DNA of 23,595 nucleotides from CAZPAH01 sp964584495. GTDB taxonomy: Bacteria; Krumholzibacteriota; Krumholzibacteriia; Krumholzibacteriales; Krumholzibacteriaceae. Each line of letters starts with the position of its first letter. The stretch's first letter is position 1. Of the stretch, positions 8,505 to 15,100 are shown piece by piece. Below the pieces are notes generated by a model. It was not told the origin of the DNA and made no database searches. It saw nothing but the letters and a program-made list of their open reading frames with translations. The translations under genes were made by a program, and so were the position numbers. Location: assembly GCA_964584495.1 (NCBI GenBank), contig CAZPAH010000034.1, positions 1 through 23,595 of the forward strand, read 5' to 3'.

Positions 8505-9464
8505 TCAACGAAAGTCGAGAAGGATCTTGAAGCTGTCCCGGCGGCGCGCCTTTCGGAGAGCGCTCTTCCAACGATCGAACGGATAGACGCCGGTAAGGAA
8601 GGGGAGCACCTCGACCCGGCCCGATTCGAGCATTCCGAGGGCGGTGTCGAACGGTCCGCACCTCGAGCCGATCAGCGTCTGCTCGTCCACCGCTATCGGA
8701 GTCGGGTTCCAGCAGGTCCGCCCGTGATAGGTCGATTTAAGCACGATCGTTCCACGCGGCCTTGCCAGCGAGACGGCGGTCTTGAGCCCGGATCCGGAAC
8801 CTGTCGCCTCGACGACGATGTCGAAGTATCCTAGATAGGGATCGGCACCGCCGACGTTGAGTACTTTTATTCCCACCCCCGCGATTGCCGTCATCTTTTT
8901 CTCGTTCAGGCCGAACAGGGAAACCTTTCCCGGGCCTGCGGCGAGGACCTGGGCCGCCATCGCCGCGAGGCGGCCGTCGCCCAGGACGGCGATCCTGCTC
9001 TCAGCTCCCACCGCGACCCTTTCCGGTATCTCGCACGCCGCGGCCAGCAGCTCCGTGAAGGCGGCTTCCTCGTCGCCTATCGAATCGGGAACGGGATGCA
9101 GGTTCCCGGCCGGCAGGAGCAGGTATTCGGCAAAAGCGCCGTTTCGCCCCGAGATTCCGAGCACGGTACGCCCCCTGCAGTGCTTGCCCAGGCCGGACCT
9201 GCAAAGCCGGCATCTTCCACACGGCACGTTGATCTCCCCCGCCACCCTCTTTCCCTTCAGCCGACGCCCTCCGCCCGAGACCACCGTTCCCACGAATTCG
9301 TGCCCCGGCACACCCCTGAAATCCATGTATCCGCGCAAGATCTCGAGATCGGTCGAGCATATTCCGGCCAGCGAGACCCTGACAAGAATCTCCCCCCGGG
9401 CCGGGCGGGGCATCGGGATATTTTTCTCCTCGAGCTTTTTCCCGTCGAAGACGAGGGCCCTCAT
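8505..9464 (-). CDS. Zinc-dependent medium-chain dehydrogenase (alcohol/polyol dehydrogenase-like)
   Basis: The 319-residue cytoplasmic oxidoreductase has the GroES-like domain followed by a Rossmann domain. Catalytic zinc ligands are visible in AGICSTDLE (Cys) and VPGHEFVG (His, Glu). The structural zinc lobe is intact as CGRCRLCRSGLGKHC (four Cys). The nucleotide-binding turn is VLGDGRLAAMAAQVL. The active-site helix contains AFTELLAAACE. The sequence is close to the broad glucose/threonine/sorbitol dehydrogenase branch, but the substrate and NAD versus NADP use cannot be decided. I chose ATG 9464 because GGAG lies 6 bases upstream; a TTG at 9476 would add four residues. It appears to lead a minus-strand block with the rhomboid and SPL-like genes. 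Confidence 0.9.
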   Translation of the reverse strand: MRALVFDGKKLEEKNIPMPRPARGEILVRVSLAGICSTDLEILRGYMDFRGVPGHEFVGTVVSGGGRRLKGKRVAGEINVPCGRCRLCRSGLGKHCRGRTVLGISGRNGAFAEYLLLPAGNLHPVPDSIGDEEAAFTELLAAACEIPERVAVGAESRIAVLGDGRLAAMAAQVLAAGPGKVSLFGLNEKKMTAIAGVGIKVLNVGGADPYLGYFDIVVEATGSGSGLKTAVSLARPRGTIVLKSTYHGRTCWNPTPIAVDEQTLIGSRCGPFDTALGMLESGRVEVLPFLTGVYPFDRWKSALRKARRRDSFKILLDFR

Positions 9465-9641
9465 CGCAAGCTCCAACCGTCGAATCCTTAGGCACCGTAC
9501 GATAAAGATCCGGGCGAAAGCGGTCCTTACTCGTACCCTGCGGGCGATCTTACTTGCGCCCGGACGGTATTTTAGCTTAACCTGAAAAATGTTGTTAGTG
9601 AAAGTTTGGTGGAGAACATGTATGCGGAGGGATTCAGCGAC

Positions 9642-10328
9642 ATGAAGAAGAAATATATCATAGACGATTTCAACATTCAGGAATCATGGAGGCTCTTCCG
9701 CATACTGGCGGAATTCGTCGAGGGATTCGACAGCATGGCCGATGTGCCTCCCGCGGTAACCTTCTTCGGCTCGGCGAGGCTCAAGGAAAAAGATCCCTAC
9801 TACAAGACCGCCAGAAAGCTGGCGAAGGAGCTCGCGGAGGAAGGATTCGCTATAATCACCGGTGGCGGTCCCGGAGCGATGGAGGCGGCCAACAGGGGCG
9901 CCCAGGACGGCAAGGGGATGTCGATAGGACTGAATATTGACCTTCCGATGGAGCAGGAGCCGAATCCCTACATCGACAAGATGATCCAATTCAGGTACTT
10001 CTTCGTCCGCAAGGTGATCTTCGTGAAATACTCGATGGCCTTCGTCATCCTGCCCGGTGGATTCGGGACGATGGACGAGCTTTTCGAAGCGCTCACCCTG
10101 ATACAGACCCACAAGATAGCTCCATTCCCCGTGTTTCTCGTCGGCCGCGAATACTGGAAGGGGCTTGTCGACTGGTTGAGAAAGAAGATGCTGCATGAGG
10201 GGATGATCTCCCCGGAAGACATCGAGATACTCCACGTTCCCTCGTCGGACTCAGAGGTGATAGAGAAGATCGTTCAGCTTCGAGGGGGGATCGAGTCGAG
10301 GCGTAAGAGGCCAGGCGCTCCCGGGTAA
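9642..10328 (+). CDS. LOG-family nucleotide 5'-monophosphate phosphoribohydrolase (TIGR00730-like)
   Basis: The 228-residue cytoplasmic Rossmann-fold protein belongs to the LOG (LONELY GUY)/YgdH-like family. Members hydrolyse the N-glycosidic bond of nucleoside monophosphates, cytokinin-type in plants and other nucleotides in bacteria. Motifs are TFFGSARL near residue 43, the nucleotide loop ITGGGPGAMEAANRGA, and the diagnostic PGGFGTMDELFEALT carrying the catalytic Glu. I chose ATG 9642 because GGAGGGA lies 9 bases upstream; in-frame ATG 9618 and TTG 9606 are alternatives with poorer spacing. The stop lies 4 bases from the stop of the convergent menA-like gene. Its physiological substrate cannot be inferred from neighbours. 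Confidence 0.9.
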   Translation: MKKKYIIDDFNIQESWRLFRILAEFVEGFDSMADVPPAVTFFGSARLKEKDPYYKTARKLAKELAEEGFAIITGGGPGAMEAANRGAQDGKGMSIGLNIDLPMEQEPNPYIDKMIQFRYFFVRKVIFVKYSMAFVILPGGFGTMDELFEALTLIQTHKIAPFPVFLVGREYWKGLVDWLRKKMLHEGMISPEDIEILHVPSSDSEVIEKIVQLRGGIESRRKRPGAPG

Positions 10329-10332
10329 AATT

Positions 10333-11247
10333 TCATGAGATGATATATGCGGCCGCCAGCAGGATCCCCGTGAGGGCCTGGCAGGCGATCGTCAACCCGT
10401 TCGAGGGAGATAGCTTCTCCGGGTCGTCGTAATGTCTGCCGGCGTTGGCGACCGCTTTCACCGCGAGGGGGAGGGATAGTAGGACGATGAGCGTCGAGGG
10501 AGGCATCAATCCCGCGATCGTTCCTACGATGACGGGAAGGAAGGCGGAGAATATCACCAGGGCGAAGAGGTAGACGGAGTTTTTCCTTCCCAGCCTGACC
10601 ACCAGAGTTCTCTTGCCGGCAATGCCGTCCGCTTTGAAATCCTGAAACTCGTTGATCAATATTATCGCGGTCGTAAACAGCGCCAGGGGGAGGGTCGCGA
10701 CGACGCACCGGACCGAAACCGCTCCAGTCTGAACGAAGTAGGCTCCGAGCGGTATCAGTCCGAATCCTATGCCGACGGCGATCTCGCCCAGTCCGCGGTT
10801 TGCCAGATGGAACGGGGGGGCGGTGTAGAAAAATCCCAGGAAAAGGCCGGCGAGCCCGAAGGCCAGTATAATGGGACCCCTGATCATCAGCAGTATCACG
10901 CCCACGAGCAGCGCGGCCGTAAAGAAGAAGATCGACATGGCCAGGACGACGGGAGGCTGGATCCTCTCTTCCTGGATCAGGCGGCTGCCGCCGGTGAAGG
11001 GCCTTACATACTCGGTGTTGGCGGCGTCGTCGCCGGAAAGATGATCGTAGTAATCGTTGGCGATATTGGTGCCGAGGTGGAGAAACACCGCTCCGGCGAG
11101 CGTGAGGCAGAAAAGCGGCATGCTGAAGCTGCCCGTCTCATGGTTCGCAAGAACCACCGCGGCTATTACCGGCAATACGCTGGCCGTCAGGAACTCGGCC
11201 CGGAACTCCTTCAACAGTATCTTCATCCGGGGCATAGGCCTCTTCAC
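10333..11247 (-). CDS. menA: UbiA-family prenyltransferase, MenA-like (1,4-dihydroxy-2-naphthoate polyprenyltransferase)
   Basis: The 304-residue inner-membrane enzyme attaches a polyprenyl chain to an aromatic acceptor, most likely in menaquinone synthesis. The first aspartate-rich motif is NIANDYYDHLSGDD (about residues 62-75), followed by the MenA-like GGSRLIQEE. The second motif is NEFQDFKADGIAGKRTLVVRLG. About eight to nine hydrophobic helices follow the UbiA pattern. The start is GTG 11247; in-frame ATGs at 11235 and 11226 are also plausible, with AAGGTG and AAGAGG upstream. No other men genes are in the window, so the acceptor is inferred from sequence resemblance only and another UbiA role remains possible. 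Confidence 0.82.
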   Translation of the reverse strand: MKRPMPRMKILLKEFRAEFLTASVLPVIAAVVLANHETGSFSMPLFCLTLAGAVFLHLGTNIANDYYDHLSGDDAANTEYVRPFTGGSRLIQEERIQPPVVLAMSIFFFTAALLVGVILLMIRGPIILAFGLAGLFLGFFYTAPPFHLANRGLGEIAVGIGFGLIPLGAYFVQTGAVSVRCVVATLPLALFTTAIILINEFQDFKADGIAGKRTLVVRLGRKNSVYLFALVIFSAFLPVIVGTIAGLMPPSTLIVLLSLPLAVKAVANAGRHYDDPEKLSPSNGLTIACQALTGILLAAAYIIS

Positions 11248-11316
11248 CTTTTACTTGCGGGTTGATGCGCCCGAACAAGATAACGCGTCGCCCCGGCATA
11301 GGGAAGAAATATCTAC

Positions 11317-11354
11317 CCCCGGGGCGGGAAGCGTCCCCGGTTCCCGCCCCGGGG
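11317..11354. repeat. Strong GC-rich inverted repeat (14-base perfect arms)
   Basis: The left arm CCCCGGGGCGGGAA (11317-11330) is perfectly complementary to TTCCCGCCCCGGGG (11341-11354) across a 10-base loop. It lies between the microprotein stop and the menA-like start, without a convincing U tract on either strand. It could be a terminator without a tail, a processing or stability structure, or a regulatory hairpin in the menA leader. Confidence 0.6.
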
Positions 11355-11365
11355 CCCGGACATTG

Positions 11366-11397
11366 AAATGGCGGAGAGCTTAAGCTCCCCGCCATTT
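11366..11397. terminator. Near-perfect 32-base hairpin (16-base arms, one mismatch)
   Basis: The arms run from AAATGGCGGAGAGCTT into AAGCTCCCCGCCATTT, with a single A-C mismatch and a palindromic centre GAGCTTAAGCTC. It starts 26 bases beyond the microprotein stop on the minus strand. There is no run of T on either side, so intrinsic termination is likely but not certain. Confidence 0.45.
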
Positions 11398-11423
11398 CCG
11401 CTACCAAGACAGGGTGATCGAAA

Positions 11424-11504
11424 CTACCAAACGCTTTTTCCCCAAACCGACTTCCCCGCGATCATCAGAGCGATCACCAGCGCGATGTTTGAGAAGAACA
11501 ACAT
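11424..11504 (-). CDS. Putative 26-residue single-pass membrane microprotein
   Basis: On the minus strand an ATG at 11504 is preceded by AAAGGAG, 6 bases away, one of the best ribosome sites in the window. The frame runs to TAG at 11424. The product starts with a hydrophobic stretch MLFFSNIALVIALMIAG, long enough for one membrane helix, and ends in a basic/aromatic tail KSVWGKSVW. The tail holds GKSVW twice in tandem. The two copies use different codons for Gly, Lys and Ser (GGG AAG TCG against GGA AAA AGC), which suggests selection on the protein rather than a recent DNA duplication. It matches no small-protein family I recognise (it is unlike KdpF or CydX). It lies alone upstream of menA and is followed by two strong hairpins. 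Confidence 0.5.
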   Translation of the reverse strand: MLFFSNIALVIALMIAGKSVWGKSVW

Positions 11505-11541
11505 GTCAAACTCCTTTCTTCTGCTGCCCCAAAGTGCCTCT

Positions 11542-11721
11542 TTATTTATTATCGCTGCTCACGGTCCCTTTAAATAGCATGTTGCGTGCCATAATTTCCC
11601 ATCGTTCCTCGTCGTATCCGGCCTCTAGTAAGAGCTTGTTAAATAACAAATTGCGCTGGCAGCAATATACCGTCTCCTGGAAGGTGTGGGTGCCGGGACG
11701 GCCGGCAATGTAAATAAAATA
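11542..11721 (-). other. Unassigned open frame without a standard start (possible gene remnant)
   Basis: On the minus strand a frame of 59 sense codons is open from just after a TAA (11722-11724) to TAA at 11542-11544. Its translation contains QETVYCCQRNLLFNKLLLEA followed by GYDEERWEIMARN, a plausible helical, charged composition. The only starts are TTG 11649 and an ATG at 11592 that leaves 16 residues, neither with an SD. I recognise no family. It could be the tail of a decayed gene, a small protein using TTG, or the untranslated leader of the microprotein transcript. Confidence 0.25.
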
Positions 11722-11740
11722 TTACATAAGCTTGCACGTT

Positions 11741-11766
11741 CTTGTAACATATTATATTACTACAAG
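11741..11766. promoter_or_regulatory. AT-rich dyad, operator-like
   Basis: CTTGTA (11741-11746) and TACAAG (11761-11766) form a 26-base inverted repeat. The AT-rich interior is itself partly symmetric (GTAA/TTAC). A second, looser dyad ATGTAA/TTACAT occupies 11708-11727. The layout resembles a regulator-binding site or a promoter zone upstream of the microprotein; the bound factor is unknown. Confidence 0.35.
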
Positions 11767-11807
11767 ATAAGACGTAGCAATTATTTGACAGGTACGTAAA
11801 TAAAAGT

Positions 11808-13376
11808 TTACTTTCCGCGCGGGGCGATGCGGTCCAGCTGGGCCAGGGCCGATAGTGCGAATCGGACCGGTAGTGAGCCGGGGCGTTCCCGCAGCCTGAC
11901 CGAAGCGGCGGCGATATCGCCTCTCCTCACAAGGCCGGTAAGTGCGGCCAGTATAATGTAGAGGATTGTCCCGATCGAGGGTATGAGAATGAGCCTGGCC
12001 GGGCCGGGAAGGGTGGGAAAGACCGATCCCAGGGCAGGGTAGACAAGAGAAAGGGCGAGGGGATGGAACAGGGAGGTGAGCCTGACCCTCGTTCGAGATA
12101 CTACCCACATCATCGACTGTAAAACGGCGGCGAGGATAAGGAAGCTCGAGAGGGTCGCGGCGGCGGCCCCCTTGATCCCGAAGCGGGGGATGAAGAAGTA
12201 GTTCAAGATGATGTTGAGGAAGAGGGCGAAGATATATGCTCCGGAGGCCATCCCTCCCTTTCCGTACGCCACGAGGGCCGCCCAGCCGGTTCTGCACAGA
12301 ATATCGACGAAACCTATGAATACGAGGATCTTTATCGCTCCCACGGCGCTGATATACCTGCTGAGTATCAATTCGAACAGATCGCCGGATAGAAGGAAGA
12401 TCATCGCCGACGCCGGTATCAGAGCCATGAAGATAAGCCTTGCCGTGTTGTTTATCTGCCTTTTGAAAGTCGCGCCGTCGCCCGCGTGCCGCGCCGCGCT
12501 GAGCGAGGGGACGAGGGCGGTTCCGGAGGTAGATGCCACTATGCCTAGCACCGATACGACCAAGACCGCCTGGGCGTAGAAACCGAGCTGCTCGGCCGGC
12601 AGGAAATGCTGGATCATGATCCTGTCGACCGAGTTGATCATGTTCCATCCCATGTTGGCTATGAAGAAGAGGAATCCGAATCCGAACACCTCCATGATGC
12701 CCCTTGAAAGGGGAAGACGGTCCGTTCGGACGGGACGCAGGGCCCTGGCGTGAAAAATCGAGGCGAAAAGAACGGCCCCGATCACCTCGGCGGCGAGGAA
12801 GCCTCCGATAACCAGGACCACATCGTGCCTGAAAAGGACCATCACTATCGGGAATAGTACGTTGAGAACGCCGTAGATGAACGTGATCGCGGCCCGCAGC
12901 TTGCCCCTCTGAACCGCCAGGAAGGCGATGGCGTAGAACTGGTTGACGGCGAGAAAGGGGACCATGAGGGAGTATATCCTGATCGGGTTGACCGCAGCAG
13001 GTTCGTGCGCATAGTCCAGTGCGAGCTTTCTCGAGAAGAGGAAAAGGAGGATCGACCAGAGGGTGCTGAGGACCACCGTCAGGAAGATGCTGGAGCGGTA
13101 GATCAGGTGCGCCAGGTCCTCACGGCCTTCCTGGCGGTAGCCGGGGATGAGCTTTATCGCCGCCGTGGTGAAGCCGATATTAGAGAGGTTGGTCAGTATG
13201 TTGCTGTAGGAGAAAGGGATGCTCAATATCCCGTATAGGGACGGACCGAGCAGCCTTGCCAGCAGAATCCCGCGGACCGGCTTTAGAAGCGATACGCCGA
13301 TCCTGGATGCGGAGACGAAGAAGGTGTCCGAAATGACTTTGGAGGTCGAAAGGTTTACGGGACCTTCTCTTTCCAT
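11808..13376 (-). CDS. Polysaccharide/oligosaccharide flippase (MOP superfamily, Wzx-like)
   Basis: The 522-residue inner-membrane protein has about 12-14 hydrophobic helices and the N-terminal pattern of the polysaccharide-transporter (PST/Wzx) branch: SRIGVSLLKPVRGILLARLL then GPSLYGILSIPFSY. It would flip lipid-linked sugar units to the periplasmic face. The central signature-like stretch is GFLFFIANMGWNMINSVDRI followed by a lipid-linked-sugar-transporter type helix. A basic C-terminal tail (about 490-522) is cytoplasmic. The ATG lies 14 bases after the gatD stop, with AGG in between, so it is probably translated with gatD. There is no sugar operon next to it; the family 4 and GT-C glycosyltransferases elsewhere in the window might use related pathways, but this is not shown. 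Confidence 0.87.
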   Translation of the reverse strand: MEREGPVNLSTSKVISDTFFVSASRIGVSLLKPVRGILLARLLGPSLYGILSIPFSYSNILTNLSNIGFTTAAIKLIPGYRQEGREDLAHLIYRSSIFLTVVLSTLWSILLFLFSRKLALDYAHEPAAVNPIRIYSLMVPFLAVNQFYAIAFLAVQRGKLRAAITFIYGVLNVLFPIVMVLFRHDVVLVIGGFLAAEVIGAVLFASIFHARALRPVRTDRLPLSRGIMEVFGFGFLFFIANMGWNMINSVDRIMIQHFLPAEQLGFYAQAVLVVSVLGIVASTSGTALVPSLSAARHAGDGATFKRQINNTARLIFMALIPASAMIFLLSGDLFELILSRYISAVGAIKILVFIGFVDILCRTGWAALVAYGKGGMASGAYIFALFLNIILNYFFIPRFGIKGAAAATLSSFLILAAVLQSMMWVVSRTRVRLTSLFHPLALSLVYPALGSVFPTLPGPARLILIPSIGTILYIILAALTGLVRRGDIAAASVRLRERPGSLPVRFALSALAQLDRIAPRGK

Positions 13377-13390
13377 CTGTGACCTGCGGG

Positions 13391-14776
13391 TTATTTCCTG
13401 TAACGGCTTATGAACTCCTCGACCTCGGGAATTCCTCCCTGGTATATCAGGTACCCGTTGTGAGGTTCCCTCTCGGTTATCTCCCCGGCGATCGGAGTCA
13501 GCATGATCTTCTTGACCTCCTCGCGGTCGTCGCTCTGTCCGAGCGCCCAGCCCAGCTTTACATAGGCTACTTCGGGGAGCATATTAGCCGCGGGGACGAC
13601 GCCGAGGTCCATAATATCGCGCCCCGTGTCGTAGACGTACATCTGGACGAAACCCCAGAGGGTCTGGACCGTCATGTACATATGTATCCCGCTTTCGAAC
13701 GCCCTTTTGACCGCCGGGTAGAGGGGCTTGTTGAAATGCCCCAGGCCCGTTCCCGCGATCACTATCCCTTTGTAACCGTTATCCACGAGAGAGTCGATGA
13801 TGTCCGGTTTCATGTTGGGATAGTAGTATACTATCGATACACGGTCGTCGAAGGCCGTATTGATCCTGACCTTTCTCTTCTCGTCCCGTCTCCTGTAGTC
13901 GTCTTTCAGGGGGATGAAACGGTCCTTCTCGACTATCGCCAGCGGCGTGTCTCCGATAGTCCGGAAGGTCGACCTGTAGGAGGAATGCATCTTTCGGACC
14001 CTGGTGCCCCTGTGAAGGAGACCGTATTGATCGCTCGTCGGGCCGAACATGCAGACCATGACCTCGGCGAAATCGCTCTCCGCCGCTGTCCTGGTCGCGT
14101 TTATCAGGTTGATCGCGGCATCGCTCGACGGGCGGTCGCTGGATCTCTGCGACCCGACCATCACGATCGGCACCGGAGTATCCTGGACCATGAACGACAG
14201 TATCGCCGCAGTGTGGTGCATAGTATCGGTGCCGTGACCGATCACGATCCCGTCGGCCCCTTTCTCGATCTCCGCCCCGATGGCTTCCGCCGTGCCCTTC
14301 CACTGCTCCGGTCCCATGTTCTCGCTGAAAACGCCGTAGAGCTTGCGGGTTTCCAGGTTGCAGATATCGGCCAGCTCGGGAACCGAACCGTATAGCTCTC
14401 CGGGGGAAAAAGCGGGAATAACGGCGCCCGTCCTGTAGTCGAGCCTGGAGGCTATAGTGCCTCCCGTGCCAAGGAGCTTTACCGACGGCTTGGCCGGATC
14501 GAATGGAAACTCCTTTTCCGGTATCTTGTAATGGGCTTCCTTGCGTCCGTGCTCGGTGACCGATTCGATAGTCTTGACGGCCAATCCCACGTTGTAGCCG
14601 TTGTGCATCTTGAGGACTATATGATTATCGTCCGCCGTCTCGGACCTGGGAAGGATGATTCCCTTGAAATCGCCGCGCGTCGACTGGATGTCGACATCGA
14701 ACCAGACTCCCACCCCGTGCTTTTTCAAGCAGGCGAGAGCGTTACCCCTGTAGCCCTTGTATGTATCTGATGACAG
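13391..14776 (-). CDS. gatD: Glu-tRNA(Gln) amidotransferase subunit D, archaeal-type GatD
   Basis: GatD is the glutaminase half of GatDE; its ammonia is used by GatE to turn Glu-tRNA(Gln) into Gln-tRNA(Gln). An N-terminal barrel domain (about 20-90) is followed by an asparaginase-like domain. The catalytic residues are present: Thr in KLLGTGGTIAS, Thr and Asp in GHGTDTMHHTAAIL, and Lys in HRGTRVRKMHSS. The start is unusual. Homology to archaeal GatD extends upstream of the TTG at 14728 as YKGYRGNALACLKKHGV. The only in-frame initiator before the stop is CTG 14776, with GAGGTGAT 5 bases upstream. I therefore extend the protein to 461 residues; the conservative version (TTG) is 445. It is separated from gatE by an oppositely oriented transporter gene and is followed by the flippase gene. 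Confidence 0.92.
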   Translation of the reverse strand: MSSDTYKGYRGNALACLKKHGVGVWFDVDIQSTRGDFKGIILPRSETADDNHIVLKMHNGYNVGLAVKTIESVTEHGRKEAHYKIPEKEFPFDPAKPSVKLLGTGGTIASRLDYRTGAVIPAFSPGELYGSVPELADICNLETRKLYGVFSENMGPEQWKGTAEAIGAEIEKGADGIVIGHGTDTMHHTAAILSFMVQDTPVPIVMVGSQRSSDRPSSDAAINLINATRTAAESDFAEVMVCMFGPTSDQYGLLHRGTRVRKMHSSYRSTFRTIGDTPLAIVEKDRFIPLKDDYRRRDEKRKVRINTAFDDRVSIVYYYPNMKPDIIDSLVDNGYKGIVIAGTGLGHFNKPLYPAVKRAFESGIHMYMTVQTLWGFVQMYVYDTGRDIMDLGVVPAANMLPEVAYVKLGWALGQSDDREEVKKIMLTPIAGEITEREPHNGYLIYQGGIPEVEEFISRYRK

Positions 14777-15100
14777 CTCGAATCACCTCGCTCGCCCCGT
14801 CGACGCGGACCGGCCGGGCGGTAAACCCGTCCAGGCCGCCTCTTTTCGGGCGTAAATATCCGAATCGATTAAAATTCACCGAAATAATATAAGCCAATCA
14901 ATCTTTCAGAGGAAGAGAAAAGGGGTAAAGTGTAACCGGTTTTTGACGAAATAGGAATAAAGGATGTTCAATATTTGAAATATGGTCAGTAGGAAAAGGG
15001 GGCTTTGCCGGCACCGGCATCGAAAGTGCCGGAGGAATAAAACCAGCCGTAATCGTGATGGGAGGGGGATTTTCGATTCGGCTTTGAACCAGGAGGAACC
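14777..15100. other. Divergent intergenic region between gatD and the substrate-binding protein gene
   Basis: This 324-base stretch holds the gatD SD, a GC-rich gatD leader (about 14800-14850) and an AT-rich zone (14860-14990) likely to contain both promoters, though no clear -35/-10 pair stands out. It also has a small palindrome ATATTTGAAATAT near 14971-14983. Near the plus-strand gene there is a hairpin, CCGGCAC (15008-15014) with GTGCCGG (15026-15032), inside a possible outer pairing GGCT/AGCC (15001-15004, 15045-15048). No known riboswitch class was recognised. Confidence 0.4.
14782..14789 (-). promoter_or_regulatory. Ribosome binding site that points to a CTG start for gatD
   Basis: On the minus strand GAGGTGAT matches the anti-SD well and ends 5 bases before CTG (14774-14776). 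The TTG at 14728 has no SD. This, with the conserved upstream residues, supports CTG initiation. Confidence 0.5.

Noticed and set aside
11424..11504. Reading the microprotein as an attenuation leader peptide because of its two Trp codons and the following hairpins
   Set aside because: The Trp codons are separated by four codons, the downstream gene is a prenyltransferase unrelated to tryptophan, and the hairpins lack U tracts and an obvious antiterminator pairing.
13379..14395. Long plus-strand open frame opposite gatD (338 codons), and similar ones opposite gatE (16812-17828, 17732-18631) and in another frame of the OFA gene (20318-21358)
   Set aside because: GC-rich third positions keep other frames open. 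The translations are Arg/Pro/Ser-rich and show no family motifs, while the opposing genes are well-conserved proteins.
14986..15060. A known riboswitch in the leader of the binding-protein gene
   Set aside because: The hairpin and flanking bases were compared by eye with cobalamin, glycine, c-di-GMP, ZTP and fluoride consensus elements and do not match.
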